64,000 bases of DNA from Variovorax gracilis (lineage in GTDB: Bacteria > Pseudomonadota > Gammaproteobacteria > Burkholderiales > Burkholderiaceae_C). A program made the position numbers and the translations under genes. The stretch is taken from assembly GCF_030317115.1 (NCBI RefSeq), contig NZ_JASZYF010000007.1:248001-312000 (forward strand), in the 5' to 3' direction. Numbering within the stretch: position 1 is the first letter of the stretch; each line of letters starts with the position of its first letter. Below the pieces are notes generated by a model, which worked only from the letters and a program-made list of their open reading frames with translations, made no database searches and was not told the origin of the DNA. Below are positions 26,781 through 35,695 of this stretch, piece after piece.

Positions 26781-26793
26781 AAATATAATTTAT
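26781..26793. promoter_or_regulatory. AT-rich operator-like box A (GntR regulon)
   Basis: AAATATAATTTAT, the exact reverse complement of 13 bases of box B (26879-26895). It lies 67 bases upstream of the amidohydrolase ATG in a divergent promoter region that is otherwise GC-rich. Confidence 0.6.
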
Positions 26794-26878
26794 GCCAGCA
26801 TCCGGCGCTAGGTCCCCCAGCGCGCACCTAGAGGAATAGTCCATCTCATACGTACAAACCCTCAGTCGACCTCCTGGC

Positions 26879-26895
26879 AAATATAAATTATATTT
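26879..26895. promoter_or_regulatory. AT-rich operator-like box B (GntR regulon)
   Basis: AAATATAAATTATATTT, a 17-base near-palindrome, 39 bases upstream of the AldA-like gene. Its first 14 bases recur exactly at 39030-39043 in front of the gntR gene, and box A is its reverse complement. Confidence 0.65.
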
Positions 26896-26933
26896 CGTCC
26901 ACGCACACGACATCTTCAACCAGGTAGCCGCAC

Positions 26934-28364
26934 ATGACCGTCATCACTCACAGCAACTTCATCAACGGCGAGTTCTCGGCGTCCCAAGAATTTGTCGAGG
27001 TCTCCAACCCGGCCAACCACGAAGTGGTGTCCCGGGCGCCCGAATCTCAACGCGAAGAGGTCGATCTGGCCGTCTCCGCGGCGCGAGCGGCGCAGCGGGA
27101 CTGGGCACATCTGCCGGCTATTGAGCGCGCAGGTTTTCTGCGCCAGGTTTCCGCGAAGGTTCGCGCATCGGCCTCGGAGTTGGCGCGCCTGGTTTCCCAG
27201 GAACAGGGCAAAGTGCTGAGCCTGGCCGCTCTCGAGGTCGCCTTCGCGGCGGATTACTTGGACTACATGGCCGAATGGGCGCGCCGTATCGAAGGCGAGG
27301 TCATCACAAGTGACCGGAGGAACGAGACCATCCTCTTGCTTCGCAAACCGCTCGGAGTCGTGGCAGGAATCCTGCCGTGGAACTTCCCGTTTCTCATGAT
27401 CGTGCGAAAGATGGCTCCGGCATTGGTCACGGGCAACACGATTGTGATCAAGCCGAGTGAAGAGACGCCCAACAGCTGCTTCGCGTTCGCGAAGCTGGTC
27501 GCAGAAACTGACTTGCCTCGCGGGGTCTTCAACGTTGTCGGTGGATCCGCATCGGTAGGAAGTCAACTCTCGTCCCATGTGGGAGTAGACATGGTCAGCT
27601 TCACGGGGAGCGTTCGCGCCGGTCAAGCCATCATGGCCGCTGCAGCTCCCAACCTGACAAAGCTCAATCTGGAACTCGGTGGCAAGGCGCCCACTATCGT
27701 GCTCGACGATGCCGACATCGACTTGGCGGTGAGCGCCATCCGCTCCTCGCGAATCATCAATACGGGCCAGGCGTGCTCTTGCGCAGACCGCGTCTATGTT
27801 CAACGCCGCGTGGCCGATGAATTTACGGACAAGCTCGGCCAAGCCATGAAGGCGACGAAGTTTGGCGATCCGTTCGCGCAGAGCGACCTGGAGATGGGAC
27901 CGCTGATCAATCGAAGCGCACTAGACAGGGTGGATGGTCTCGTCCGAGCTGCACTGGAGCAAGGGGCCACAGCCGTTACGGGAGGCGCGCGGGCCGACGT
28001 TGAGCGCGGCTTCCACTATCAACCCACCGTACTGGCGAATTGCAACCCGGAAATGCGGGTCATGCGCGAAGAAATCTTCGGCCCCGTGCTTCCCGTGCAA
28101 GTCGTCGAGAACGTTGAGCAAGCAATCGCCTTGGCAAACGACAGCGAATACGGGCTCACCTCTTCTATCTACACGCGCAGCCTCTCGAGTGCCATGTTGG
28201 CCTCGCGGGAGCTCAGTTTCGGCGAGACCTATGTGAACCGCGAGCATTTCGAGGCCCTGCAGGGCTACCACGCGGGGGTTCGCAAGTCAGGTATCGGGGG
28301 CGCCGACGGCAAGCACGGGCTCTACGACTACACCAGCACCCATGTTGTCTACATGCAAGCCTGA
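26934..28364 (+). CDS. AldA-like NAD-dependent aldehyde dehydrogenase (lactaldehyde/glycolaldehyde type)
   Basis: 476 residues. Catalytic C281 lies in NTGQACSCADRVYV, the general base E247 in NLELGGKAP, and the cofactor region in FTGSVRAGQAIM. The C-terminus FGETYVNREHFEALQG and RKSGIGGADGKHGLYDY closely follow E. coli AldA, so lactaldehyde, glycolaldehyde or a similar small 2-hydroxyaldehyde is the likely substrate class. It is the first gene of the long plus-strand cluster and carries box B in its promoter. Ribosome-binding site AGGTAG. Confidence 0.88.
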   Translation: MTVITHSNFINGEFSASQEFVEVSNPANHEVVSRAPESQREEVDLAVSAARAAQRDWAHLPAIERAGFLRQVSAKVRASASELARLVSQEQGKVLSLAALEVAFAADYLDYMAEWARRIEGEVITSDRRNETILLLRKPLGVVAGILPWNFPFLMIVRKMAPALVTGNTIVIKPSEETPNSCFAFAKLVAETDLPRGVFNVVGGSASVGSQLSSHVGVDMVSFTGSVRAGQAIMAAAAPNLTKLNLELGGKAPTIVLDDADIDLAVSAIRSSRIINTGQACSCADRVYVQRRVADEFTDKLGQAMKATKFGDPFAQSDLEMGPLINRSALDRVDGLVRAALEQGATAVTGGARADVERGFHYQPTVLANCNPEMRVMREEIFGPVLPVQVVENVEQAIALANDSEYGLTSSIYTRSLSSAMLASRELSFGETYVNREHFEALQGYHAGVRKSGIGGADGKHGLYDYTSTHVVYMQA

Positions 28365-28406
28365 GCGGCGTCGACAGCCACTAACCCACATTTTCTGGAG
28401 ACACAA

Positions 28407-29390
28407 ATGAACCTGAACCGAGCCATCGTTCGATCCCTCAGCACGCTGCTCGCGGGCTTGAGCTTCTGCTTTAGCCTCACGGCGGCCGCGCAACCGCAAG
28501 CAGGCGAATTCCATGCGCAAAAGCCGATCAAACTCATCGTTCCGTTTCCCCCTGGCGGAGGTGCAGACATCACAGCGCGCGTGATGGCCAAGAGCGCACA
28601 GGAACGCCTTGGTCAACCGGTGGTGGTGGAGAACAAGCCGGGAGCGGAAGGTTCGATCGCGACGGACTTCGTCGCGCGAGCGCCCGCCGATGGATACACG
28701 CTGGAGATGGCGACCTTCGACACCCATTCGATCTACCCGCACGCCTATCCAAAGAGGCCGTCCAAAGCCTTGCAGTTCCGGGCGGTCGTGCCCGTCATCA
28801 AGAGCCAAATGGTACTGGTCGGAAGGCCAGGCTTGGAAGCCAAAGACACCACGGAGCTGATCGCGTTGTCGAAAAAGCGGCAGTTGACCTTCGCGAGTTG
28901 GGGGAAGGCCACGGGCTCCAGCATTGGAATGGCTGCGTTTGCTCGGGCCGCTGGGATGGAACCCTACCTTGAGGTCCCCTATCAGGGCGCAGGTCCCGCC
29001 GTATTGGGCGTGATCAGCAGCCAGGTCGACCTTATTGCCGTGCCGGTGCCGCTCGTGAAGGCTTACCCTGATCTGAAAATATACGGCGTCATGGGTAGCG
29101 AGCGCAGCCGCTATCTGCCTGACGCGCCCACCTTCCGCGAACAGAAAATCGACGTCGTCGTCGAAGGTTGGACGGGAATCCTTGCCCCTCCGGGAACGCC
29201 CGACAGCGTGATCGGTCCGCTCGCCAAGAGCCTCGGCGCGGCCGTTGCCGATCCTGAAGTTCAAAAGAGCATCCAGTCGGCATTTCTCGATCCATTCAAC
29301 CAGAGCTCCACCCAGTTCCAGGCCTACCTAGACGAAGAAAGCGCGCGCTGGGCCAAGCTCGTCAAGGCTGCGAACCTCCAACTCGACTGA
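28407..29390 (+). CDS. Bug/TctC-family solute-binding protein, paralogue 1
   Basis: 327 residues with a signal peptide (LLAGLSFCFSLTAAAQP). Bug marks: QKPIKLIVPFPPGGGADITAR, VVVENKPGAEGSIATDFVA, PADGYTLEMATFDTHSIYP. It is closely similar throughout to the second Bug protein of this cluster (34677-35645), sharing for instance ATFDTHSIYPH/ASFDTHSIYPH and FASWGKATGSS, so the pair arose by duplication and may bind related ligands. Sits 42 bases after the aldehyde dehydrogenase gene; no tctAB nearby. Confidence 0.9.
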   Translation: MNLNRAIVRSLSTLLAGLSFCFSLTAAAQPQAGEFHAQKPIKLIVPFPPGGGADITARVMAKSAQERLGQPVVVENKPGAEGSIATDFVARAPADGYTLEMATFDTHSIYPHAYPKRPSKALQFRAVVPVIKSQMVLVGRPGLEAKDTTELIALSKKRQLTFASWGKATGSSIGMAAFARAAGMEPYLEVPYQGAGPAVLGVISSQVDLIAVPVPLVKAYPDLKIYGVMGSERSRYLPDAPTFREQKIDVVVEGWTGILAPPGTPDSVIGPLAKSLGAAVADPEVQKSIQSAFLDPFNQSSTQFQAYLDEESARWAKLVKAANLQLD

Positions 29391-29538
29391 CACGGATTGC
29401 GATTCACCATGACTTCCCGCGAATCATCAATGTTTGCAATACCTTCCGCCGGCAGAGCAGCGGCCAGACCCTATGGCAAAGCGCCGCCGCTGACCGGCGA
29501 GCACTTCACCCGAGACGTAGAGACGGTAGGTGGCTGCC

Positions 29539-32127
29539 ATGGCTGAGACGAAACCTGGCATGCTCGCCGGCCTTCGGGTCATCGAGTACGCGGACGAAAC
29601 GGGTGAGCATTGCGGCTTGCTCCTGGCGGGGCTGGGTGCCGAGGTGATCAAGGTGGAGCCTCATGGAGGCAGCCCGTCCAGGAGGATCGGCCCATTCTTC
29701 AATGACGAAGCGGGAGCCGAGAACTCCTTGTTCTTCTGGCACTTCAATCGCAACAAGCAGTCGATTGAACTGCCGCAAGATGGTGAGCAGGCTCGACAGA
29801 CCCTGCAAGAGCTCCTGGTCGGCGCAGACGTGCTGCTTAACTCCAGCTGCGGCGAACTGGCCCAGCTTCTTGGTTGCAGCTTGCAGGATCTTCGCAAGCG
29901 AAACCCGAGCCTGGTCACGGCACGGCTCACGCCCTTCGGTGACGTAGGGCCCTGGAAAAACTTCAAGGGGAGTGACCTTGTTCACCTGGCCCTTGGCGGC
30001 GTGATGATGAACTGCGGCTATGACCCAGATCCATCAGACCACTACGACTTGCCGCCGATCGCACCGCAGCTATGGCACGCGTACCAGATCGCAGGTGACC
30101 AGTTGGCTATCGGCATTGCTGCAGCCATCATTCACCGAGAGCGAACCGGCGAAGGTCAGGACGTTTCGGTGGCGATCCATGAGGCAGTGTCGAAGAACAC
30201 CGAACTTGATCTGATGTCTTGGATCATGCGACGCGCTCCTTTCTATCGGCAAACCTGCCGGCATGCCTCCGAGATCACGAGCCGCGTTCCCAGTCTCAGT
30301 CACACGAAAGACGGGCGTTGGATCATGACCGTGGGTGTTTCCGCCCGCGATGACGCCAAGCTCGTTCCTTTCCTTGGCCGATACGGCATGGCTGCTGACC
30401 TTCAACTCCCCGAAGAGGGCACTGATACAGGGGGCCGCAGCGTTCCTGGCGCAACCCCACTGAGCGACGCCGCAGCGCACAAGCTGGAGGTCATCCAACG
30501 CTTCGTTGGGGCTTACACCTATGACAATCTGCCATGGCGCGCGGCCCAAGACGCCGGCCTGCTCTGGGCGCCAGTGCGTAAGCCTCATGAGAACGCAACG
30601 GACCCCCATTGGGCAGCCCGTCAATCCTTCGCAGATGTCTGGCATCCCGAGCTCGGACGCAGTTTTCGGTATGCGACCAGCAAGTGGCTCAGCACCGCTA
30701 CGTCTTGGCAGGTCGGTCGGCGCGCTCCCTTGCTTGGAGAGCACAACGGCAAAGCAGTCCGTGTCGAAGCAAAACCTCCACTGGAGGCCGCGCCCCTCCG
30801 GTCCGCCGCGGCACTGACTTCGGCTCTCTCGCCTCACGGAAAGCCCTTTCCGCTCCAGGGAATCCGCATCTTCGACTTCTCCTGGTTCCTCGCCTCGGCT
30901 GGAGGGACACGCATCGCAGCGGCCCTCGGCGCCGACGTCTTGAAAGTCGAATGGAAAGAGAACCCGGACACCCGAATGGCGGCAATGGCGCCCGTGGGTG
31001 GCCGCGAAGCCCGGGAAAGCGCGACGAGTCCTCTGCCGGGTGTGAAGGACGCGGATATGGGCGGGCAGTTCAACAACAAGAATTCTGGCAAGCGGGGCCT
31101 GTCGCTCAACATCCGGACGCCTGAAGGGCTAGAGATCGCCAAGCGCCTCATCGCGCAGTGCGATGTCGTGGCCGAAGGATTTTCGCCAGGCGTACTTGAG
31201 CGGCTCGGCCTGGGCTACGAGGTGCTTAAGTCGATCAAGCCCGACATCATCTACATCCAGCAGTCCGGCATGGGCGGCTACGGCACCTACGGTCGATTCC
31301 GCACCGTTGGACCTGTGGCTGCTTCATTCGCCGGCACCACGGACATGTCCGGGTTGCCCGAGCCGGCGCCGCCGGCCGGATGGGGCTACTCATACCTCGA
31401 CTGGATGGGTGCCTACGGCTTCGCCTTGGCGATTTTGGGGGCCATCTATCATCGGCAACGTACCGGAGAAGGCCAGTTCATTGACTCCTCGCAGTGCGAA
31501 GCCGGCACGTTCCTCACCGGCCCCACTGTGCTGGATTGGTCTGCGAACGGAAGGACCTGGAGTCGTATCGGAAATCGCTCTCCGTACAAGTCTGCGGCGC
31601 CGCATGGAGCTTATCGCTGCGCACCGGATCCAGAACGCGGCGATGACAGATGGATCGCAATCGCCTGCTTTACCCAAGATGAATGGCTGGCATTCACCAG
31701 CGTCAGCGGTTTGCAGTCGCTTCGGGATGATGCTCGCTTCTCGAGCCTGGAAGCGCGCATGGCGCACCAGGACGAGCTCGATGTCCTCGTGAACAACTGG
31801 ACGAAGAGCGTCGATGCTTACGAATGCATGACACAACTGCAAGGGGCGGGCGTCCCGGCCGGGGTATGTCAGACCGCCGGGGATCGATGTGACCGCGACC
31901 CTCAGCTCCAAGCACTCCAGTGGCTCACGGAAGTCACGGGAACCAAGATCGGACAGTGGCCCGTCGCTGAAGTACCGGCGCGGCTCGCAGCGACGCCCGC
32001 GCATTCGGCAGGCCTGGTTGGGCGTGGAGCACCGTGCTACGGGGAGGACAACGAACACATCCTCACCACGCTCCTGGATTACACGAAGGACGACGTCGCT
32101 CGTCTGCAGCGTGAAAACGTCATTTGA
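29539..32127 (+). CDS. Double-length CaiB/BaiF CoA-transferase (two fused class III domains)
   Basis: 862 residues from the ATG (a GTG 9 bases upstream is an alternative). Domain 1, about residues 5-400: GLRVIEYADETGEHCGLLLAGLGAEVIKVEP, candidate aspartate in YQIAGDQLAIG, GEGQDVSVAIHEAV. Domain 2, about 435-860: LQGIRIFDFSWFLASAGGTR, GADVLKVEWKEN, aspartate in YLDWMGAYGFALAIL, GEGQFIDSSQCEAG. Usual family members carry one such domain of about 400 residues and form interlocked dimers; here the two subunits are one chain, and both keep an aspartate at the catalytic position. Tandem forms are known in actinobacterial and proteobacterial sterol or acid catabolism. It would load CoA on the substrate for the thiolase/DUF35 pair that follows 11 bases later. 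Confidence 0.87.
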   Translation: MAETKPGMLAGLRVIEYADETGEHCGLLLAGLGAEVIKVEPHGGSPSRRIGPFFNDEAGAENSLFFWHFNRNKQSIELPQDGEQARQTLQELLVGADVLLNSSCGELAQLLGCSLQDLRKRNPSLVTARLTPFGDVGPWKNFKGSDLVHLALGGVMMNCGYDPDPSDHYDLPPIAPQLWHAYQIAGDQLAIGIAAAIIHRERTGEGQDVSVAIHEAVSKNTELDLMSWIMRRAPFYRQTCRHASEITSRVPSLSHTKDGRWIMTVGVSARDDAKLVPFLGRYGMAADLQLPEEGTDTGGRSVPGATPLSDAAAHKLEVIQRFVGAYTYDNLPWRAAQDAGLLWAPVRKPHENATDPHWAARQSFADVWHPELGRSFRYATSKWLSTATSWQVGRRAPLLGEHNGKAVRVEAKPPLEAAPLRSAAALTSALSPHGKPFPLQGIRIFDFSWFLASAGGTRIAAALGADVLKVEWKENPDTRMAAMAPVGGREARESATSPLPGVKDADMGGQFNNKNSGKRGLSLNIRTPEGLEIAKRLIAQCDVVAEGFSPGVLERLGLGYEVLKSIKPDIIYIQQSGMGGYGTYGRFRTVGPVAASFAGTTDMSGLPEPAPPAGWGYSYLDWMGAYGFALAILGAIYHRQRTGEGQFIDSSQCEAGTFLTGPTVLDWSANGRTWSRIGNRSPYKSAAPHGAYRCAPDPERGDDRWIAIACFTQDEWLAFTSVSGLQSLRDDARFSSLEARMAHQDELDVLVNNWTKSVDAYECMTQLQGAGVPAGVCQTAGDRCDRDPQLQALQWLTEVTGTKIGQWPVAEVPARLAATPAHSAGLVGRGAPCYGEDNEHILTTLLDYTKDDVARLQRENVI

Positions 32128-32138
32128 AAGCAGTACCT

Positions 32139-33263
32139 ATGCCAAAGTCTCTCAAAAACAAGTTCGCCGTCGTAGGCGTCGGCAACACCGCATACGGCAG
32201 TTTCCCTGAGAAAAGCGACTATGGGCTAGGCGCTGACGCCTTCAAGCTCGCGCTCGAGGACAGCGGTCTCCAAAAGGCCCAGATTGACGGGTTGCTCTGC
32301 TGCCGCGTGCCCTACTACGCGCAGATGGGCGCGGTGCTGGGGATCGACCCACGCTGGACAGTCACTTTGCCCGGCCACGGCCGCATGTCGGGTATGGGCA
32401 TCATTGAGGGAATGATGGCCCTTGAGTGCGGCGCCGCCGACTACGTGGCCTTGATCTACACGAACATTGGTAGGTCGCGCAGGATGAACTATGGCGGCGA
32501 AGACATGGCGGGAATTTGGGATCCCTGGGGGATGACGTCACCAGGTGCGGCCCATGCACTGATGTTCCAGATGCACATGGCTCAGTACGGCACCACCACA
32601 CGACAGCTTGCCGAGGTTTCCGTCGCGTTCAGAGAACACGCCATCCTGAACCCAAACGCGGTCATGCGACACCCCATCACGATTGATGATCATGAGCGCT
32701 CGCGCCGCATCGTTGAGCCGCTGGGGTTGCTGGACTACTGCCTGGTCAACGACGGTGCGGTGTGCATGATTCTGACAACGAAGGAGCGGGCGCAAGATTT
32801 GAAGAAGCCGCCTGTTTACATCTCCGGCTACGGGGCGCAGGACGCGTTCTCCAGAAGTTCCATCTCGAACTTCGACGAAAACTTTTGGTACGAAGAAACC
32901 CGTTCGGCGGGGCAGCAAGCGTACGAGATGGCGGGCGTATCGAACAGCGACATCGATGGGCTCATGGCGTACGACAACTTCAGCCCGACGGTTCTGTTCA
33001 GCCTGGAGGGTTTGGGCTTTTGCGAGCGCGGCGATTCTGGGTCCTTCGTCGAGGGAGGCTCTCTGCGCCTGGGTTCCAGGCTTCCCACCAACACCGATGG
33101 AGGCCACCTTTCCAACTCGTACATGCAAGGTTGGGCGCTCAACGTCGAAGCAGTCAGGCAGGTTCGTGGCGAATGTGGCGAACGCCAAATACCGGACTGC
33201 AATGTCGTGCAGTACATCCAAGCCTGTCCCTGCACGCGTTCGATCATCTACACACGAGGCTGA
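32139..33263 (+). CDS. Thiolase-family protein (SCP2/lipid-transfer thiolase type)
   Basis: 374 residues. Thiolase fold marks: FAVVGVGNTAYG, AFKLALEDSGLQKAQIDGLL, MALECGAADYVALIYTN, GAAHALMFQMHM, YDNFSPTVLFSLEGLGFC, NTDGGHLSNSYMQGW and a C-terminal PCTRSIIYTRG. The histidine of GGHLS is kept. The position where degradative thiolases carry the nucleophilic cysteine reads GHGRMSGMG, so condensation chemistry may be lost or altered, as in other non-canonical SCP2-type thiolases. These proteins work with DUF35 partners, and the gene directly downstream is one. A TTG overlapping the previous stop is an alternative start. Confidence 0.85.
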   Translation: MPKSLKNKFAVVGVGNTAYGSFPEKSDYGLGADAFKLALEDSGLQKAQIDGLLCCRVPYYAQMGAVLGIDPRWTVTLPGHGRMSGMGIIEGMMALECGAADYVALIYTNIGRSRRMNYGGEDMAGIWDPWGMTSPGAAHALMFQMHMAQYGTTTRQLAEVSVAFREHAILNPNAVMRHPITIDDHERSRRIVEPLGLLDYCLVNDGAVCMILTTKERAQDLKKPPVYISGYGAQDAFSRSSISNFDENFWYEETRSAGQQAYEMAGVSNSDIDGLMAYDNFSPTVLFSLEGLGFCERGDSGSFVEGGSLRLGSRLPTNTDGGHLSNSYMQGWALNVEAVRQVRGECGERQIPDCNVVQYIQACPCTRSIIYTRG

Positions 33264-33267
33264 AGCC

Positions 33268-33693
33268 ATGACCCAACAAAGCATGTCCGAGACCTACACC
33301 AAGCCGTTGCCCAAGATCGACTCGCTCACACGTCCGTATTGGGACCACGCTAAGAAACACGAACTTTCCGTGCAACGGTGCACAGCGTGCGGTGACTGCC
33401 ATTTTCCACCCGGGCCCGTGTGTCCCGTCTGCCTGTCCGACGACCAGGAGTGGCAGGTGGTCAGCGGCCGGGGAACTCTGGTTTCGTGGGGGAAGTTTCA
33501 CAAGGCGTACTGGTCGGGCTTTGCCGACGAACTGCCATACAACGTCTGTCTGGTTCGCCTCGAAGAAGGACCGCTGATCGTGAGCAACTTCCGGGAAGAC
33601 GGGGGGCCGCCGCCAAAGGTCGGAATGGAGGTTCGGGCAGTGTTCGACGACGTGACCGAAGAGGTTTCACTCGTGCGATTCACATCTGCCTGA
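33268..33693 (+). CDS. DUF35 (zinc ribbon plus OB-fold) acyl-CoA-binding partner of the thiolase
   Basis: 141 residues. A rubredoxin-like zinc ribbon CTACGDCHFPPGPVCPVC (four cysteines as CxxC...CxxC) is followed by the OB-fold part GRGTLVSWGKFHKAYW and LPYNVCLVRLEEGPL. Known DUF35 proteins form complexes with SCP2-type thiolases, retro-aldolases or HMG-CoA synthase and channel CoA substrates. Starts 4 bases after the thiolase stop, which fits a two-subunit enzyme. Confidence 0.9.
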   Translation: MTQQSMSETYTKPLPKIDSLTRPYWDHAKKHELSVQRCTACGDCHFPPGPVCPVCLSDDQEWQVVSGRGTLVSWGKFHKAYWSGFADELPYNVCLVRLEEGPLIVSNFREDGGPPPKVGMEVRAVFDDVTEEVSLVRFTSA

Positions 33694-33831
33694 AGGGCCC
33701 CGCGCGAGCGCAGCTCATTTTGCGCTTCCTTGCTTTGAGCCTGCGCTAGTTGGCTTCGTGCTCGGGCCAACTGGGCGCGCGCCCGGCACAGCATCGACTT
33801 GATGGCTCATTCACAAGATCAGGAGAACGTA

Positions 33832-34587
33832 ATGGGAAAACTCGAAGGCAAAACTGCAATCGTCACCGGCTCAGGACAGAACATCGGAGCGGCGATCGCG
33901 AAGATGTTCGCACGCGAAGGGGCGAATGTCGTCGTCAACGGCTCTTCCAACAAGGAAAGTGTCAATGCAACCGTCGAAGCTATCAAGCAAGGCGGAGGCA
34001 GGGCCATGGGCGTGATGGCCGATGTTGGTGATCCCGAGCAAATCGAGGCCATGGTCAGACAAGCTGAAGAGATGTTCGGAGCTGTCGACATCACGGTGAG
34101 CAACGTCGGTCGCCGTTTGAAGTTGAAGTTTGAGGACATCAGTGTTTCAGATTGGCAAAACACCATCAACAGCAACCTGAGTTCATGCTTTTACATGGCT
34201 CGATCGGCCACGCCTGGCATGCGAGAGCGGCGCTGGGGTCGCCTGATCCACATTTCGGGATATGACGGCTTCACGGGTCACACTGGGGAACGCGCTGCGA
34301 ATGTCACCGCCAAGGCGGGTATGCATGGCCTGACAAAGGCGCTGGCAAGGGAGCTGGGAGTGCACAACATCACATGCAACACGGTCGTGCCAGGCTACAT
34401 CAACACGGTGCGGGACATGACCCAGTACAGCCACTTTGACCTTGAGAAAGTCGTCGCCTCGATTCCCCTTGGACACAGCGGGCACGTGGATGACATTGCG
34501 AAGGCCTGCCTATTCCTCGCAAGTGAAGGGGGCGACTTCATCAGCGGCCAAGCGCTGCACGTAAACGGTGGCGAGTTCATGTTCTAG
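33832..34587 (+). CDS. Short-chain dehydrogenase/reductase-like protein lacking the catalytic tyrosine
   Basis: 251 residues, start after AGGAG. Cofactor motif TGSGQNIGAAIAK and the SNVG strand are present, as are S142 (HISGYDG) and K161. But where the family has YxxxK this protein reads NVTAK, with N157 in place of the proton-donating tyrosine. The C-terminal PGYINT and HVNGGEF are normal. Either the enzyme uses another acid (for example Y144), or it has a hydratase/isomerase or binding role. It lies in the GntR-bounded cluster between DUF35 and the second Bug gene. Confidence 0.82.
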   Translation: MGKLEGKTAIVTGSGQNIGAAIAKMFAREGANVVVNGSSNKESVNATVEAIKQGGGRAMGVMADVGDPEQIEAMVRQAEEMFGAVDITVSNVGRRLKLKFEDISVSDWQNTINSNLSSCFYMARSATPGMRERRWGRLIHISGYDGFTGHTGERAANVTAKAGMHGLTKALARELGVHNITCNTVVPGYINTVRDMTQYSHFDLEKVVASIPLGHSGHVDDIAKACLFLASEGGDFISGQALHVNGGEFMF

Positions 34588-34676
34588 TGCCCTCATTTCT
34601 TGCTGCTCCCAAAACCCCATGCCCGAGGTCTGCAGGCCCTTCGGCCCGATCGAACTATCGCCTTCCGGAGATTCAA

Positions 34677-35645
34677 ATGCACGGTCTACGACCAACCTTT
34701 CTGCTTCCCGTCATGTTTTGCTTTGCGTTGGGTCCTCAAGCACTCGCCCAGCAAAAGTCGGAAGGCTTTCGGGCCGAGAAGCCCGTCAAGATCATCGTGC
34801 CTTTCTCGCCGGGCGGTACGGTCGACCTCGCGGCGCGTGTTCTCGCTAAAGCAGCACAAGAGCAGCTTGGGCAGCCGGTAGTGGTAGAGAACAAACCCGG
34901 AGCGAGTGGCGCTATTGCGGGCGAGTTCGTAGCGCGCGCACCCGCGGATGGCTATACGTTGCAGATGGCCAGCTTCGATACGCATTCCATCTATCCCCAT
35001 GTTTATCCCAAGAGCCGATACAAGGCACAGGACTTCAGAGCGGTCACAGCGGTCGCGAAGTCTCAGCTCGTCCTTGCTGGCCGACCCGGTTTGGAGGCCA
35101 AGACGCTCCCTGAGCTCATAGCCTTGTCGCGCAAGCGCAAGCTGAGCTTTGCGAGCTGGGGAAAGGCCACAGGGTCGAGTCTCACCGTTCATGCATTCAC
35201 CAGGGAGGCGGGCCTCGAGCCATTCTTGGAAGTGCCCTATCAAGGCTCTGCGCCTGCCGTGCTGGCGGTCGCTGGTGGCCAGGTGGACTTGATTGCCATG
35301 GGAGTGCCGGTTGCGAGGTCCCATCCCGAGCTGACCTTCTTCGGCGTGATCGCAAGCGAAAGAAGCCCTCATCTGCCCCACGTCCCAACGCTTCGAGAAC
35401 AAAATATTGACGTGGTCGCTGAAGGATGGCTCGGCCTCGTGGCTCCGCCAGGGACACCCTCCAGCGTAGTTGAACCCCTGTCGAAAAGCATGAACGCGGC
35501 AGTTGCCGATCCCGAGACGCAAAAGGCCATTCGCTCGGCCAGCCTCGACTCGTTCATCCTGACCGCGCCGCAGTTTCAAGCCTTCTTCGACGAACAAAGC
35601 AATCGTTGGGAAAAAATTGTGAAGGCCGCTGGAATTGCGGAGTAG
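34677..35645 (+). CDS. Bug/TctC-family solute-binding protein, paralogue 2
   Basis: 322 residues from an ATG preceded by GGAG; signal peptide LLPVMFCFALGPQALAQ. Bug marks EKPVKIIVPFSPGGTVDLAAR, VVVENKPGASGAIAGEF and PADGYTLQMASFDTHSIYP. Closely similar along its whole length to the protein at 28407-29390, clearly a paralogue. Two related binding proteins in one operon suggest uptake of two related carboxylates or a redundant duplicate. Confidence 0.9.
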   Translation: MHGLRPTFLLPVMFCFALGPQALAQQKSEGFRAEKPVKIIVPFSPGGTVDLAARVLAKAAQEQLGQPVVVENKPGASGAIAGEFVARAPADGYTLQMASFDTHSIYPHVYPKSRYKAQDFRAVTAVAKSQLVLAGRPGLEAKTLPELIALSRKRKLSFASWGKATGSSLTVHAFTREAGLEPFLEVPYQGSAPAVLAVAGGQVDLIAMGVPVARSHPELTFFGVIASERSPHLPHVPTLREQNIDVVAEGWLGLVAPPGTPSSVVEPLSKSMNAAVADPETQKAIRSASLDSFILTAPQFQAFFDEQSNRWEKIVKAAGIAE

Positions 35646-35695
35646 GCACAGCATGTGTGCTCAACGGACTGCTCAACATCAAACTTGGAGTTACT

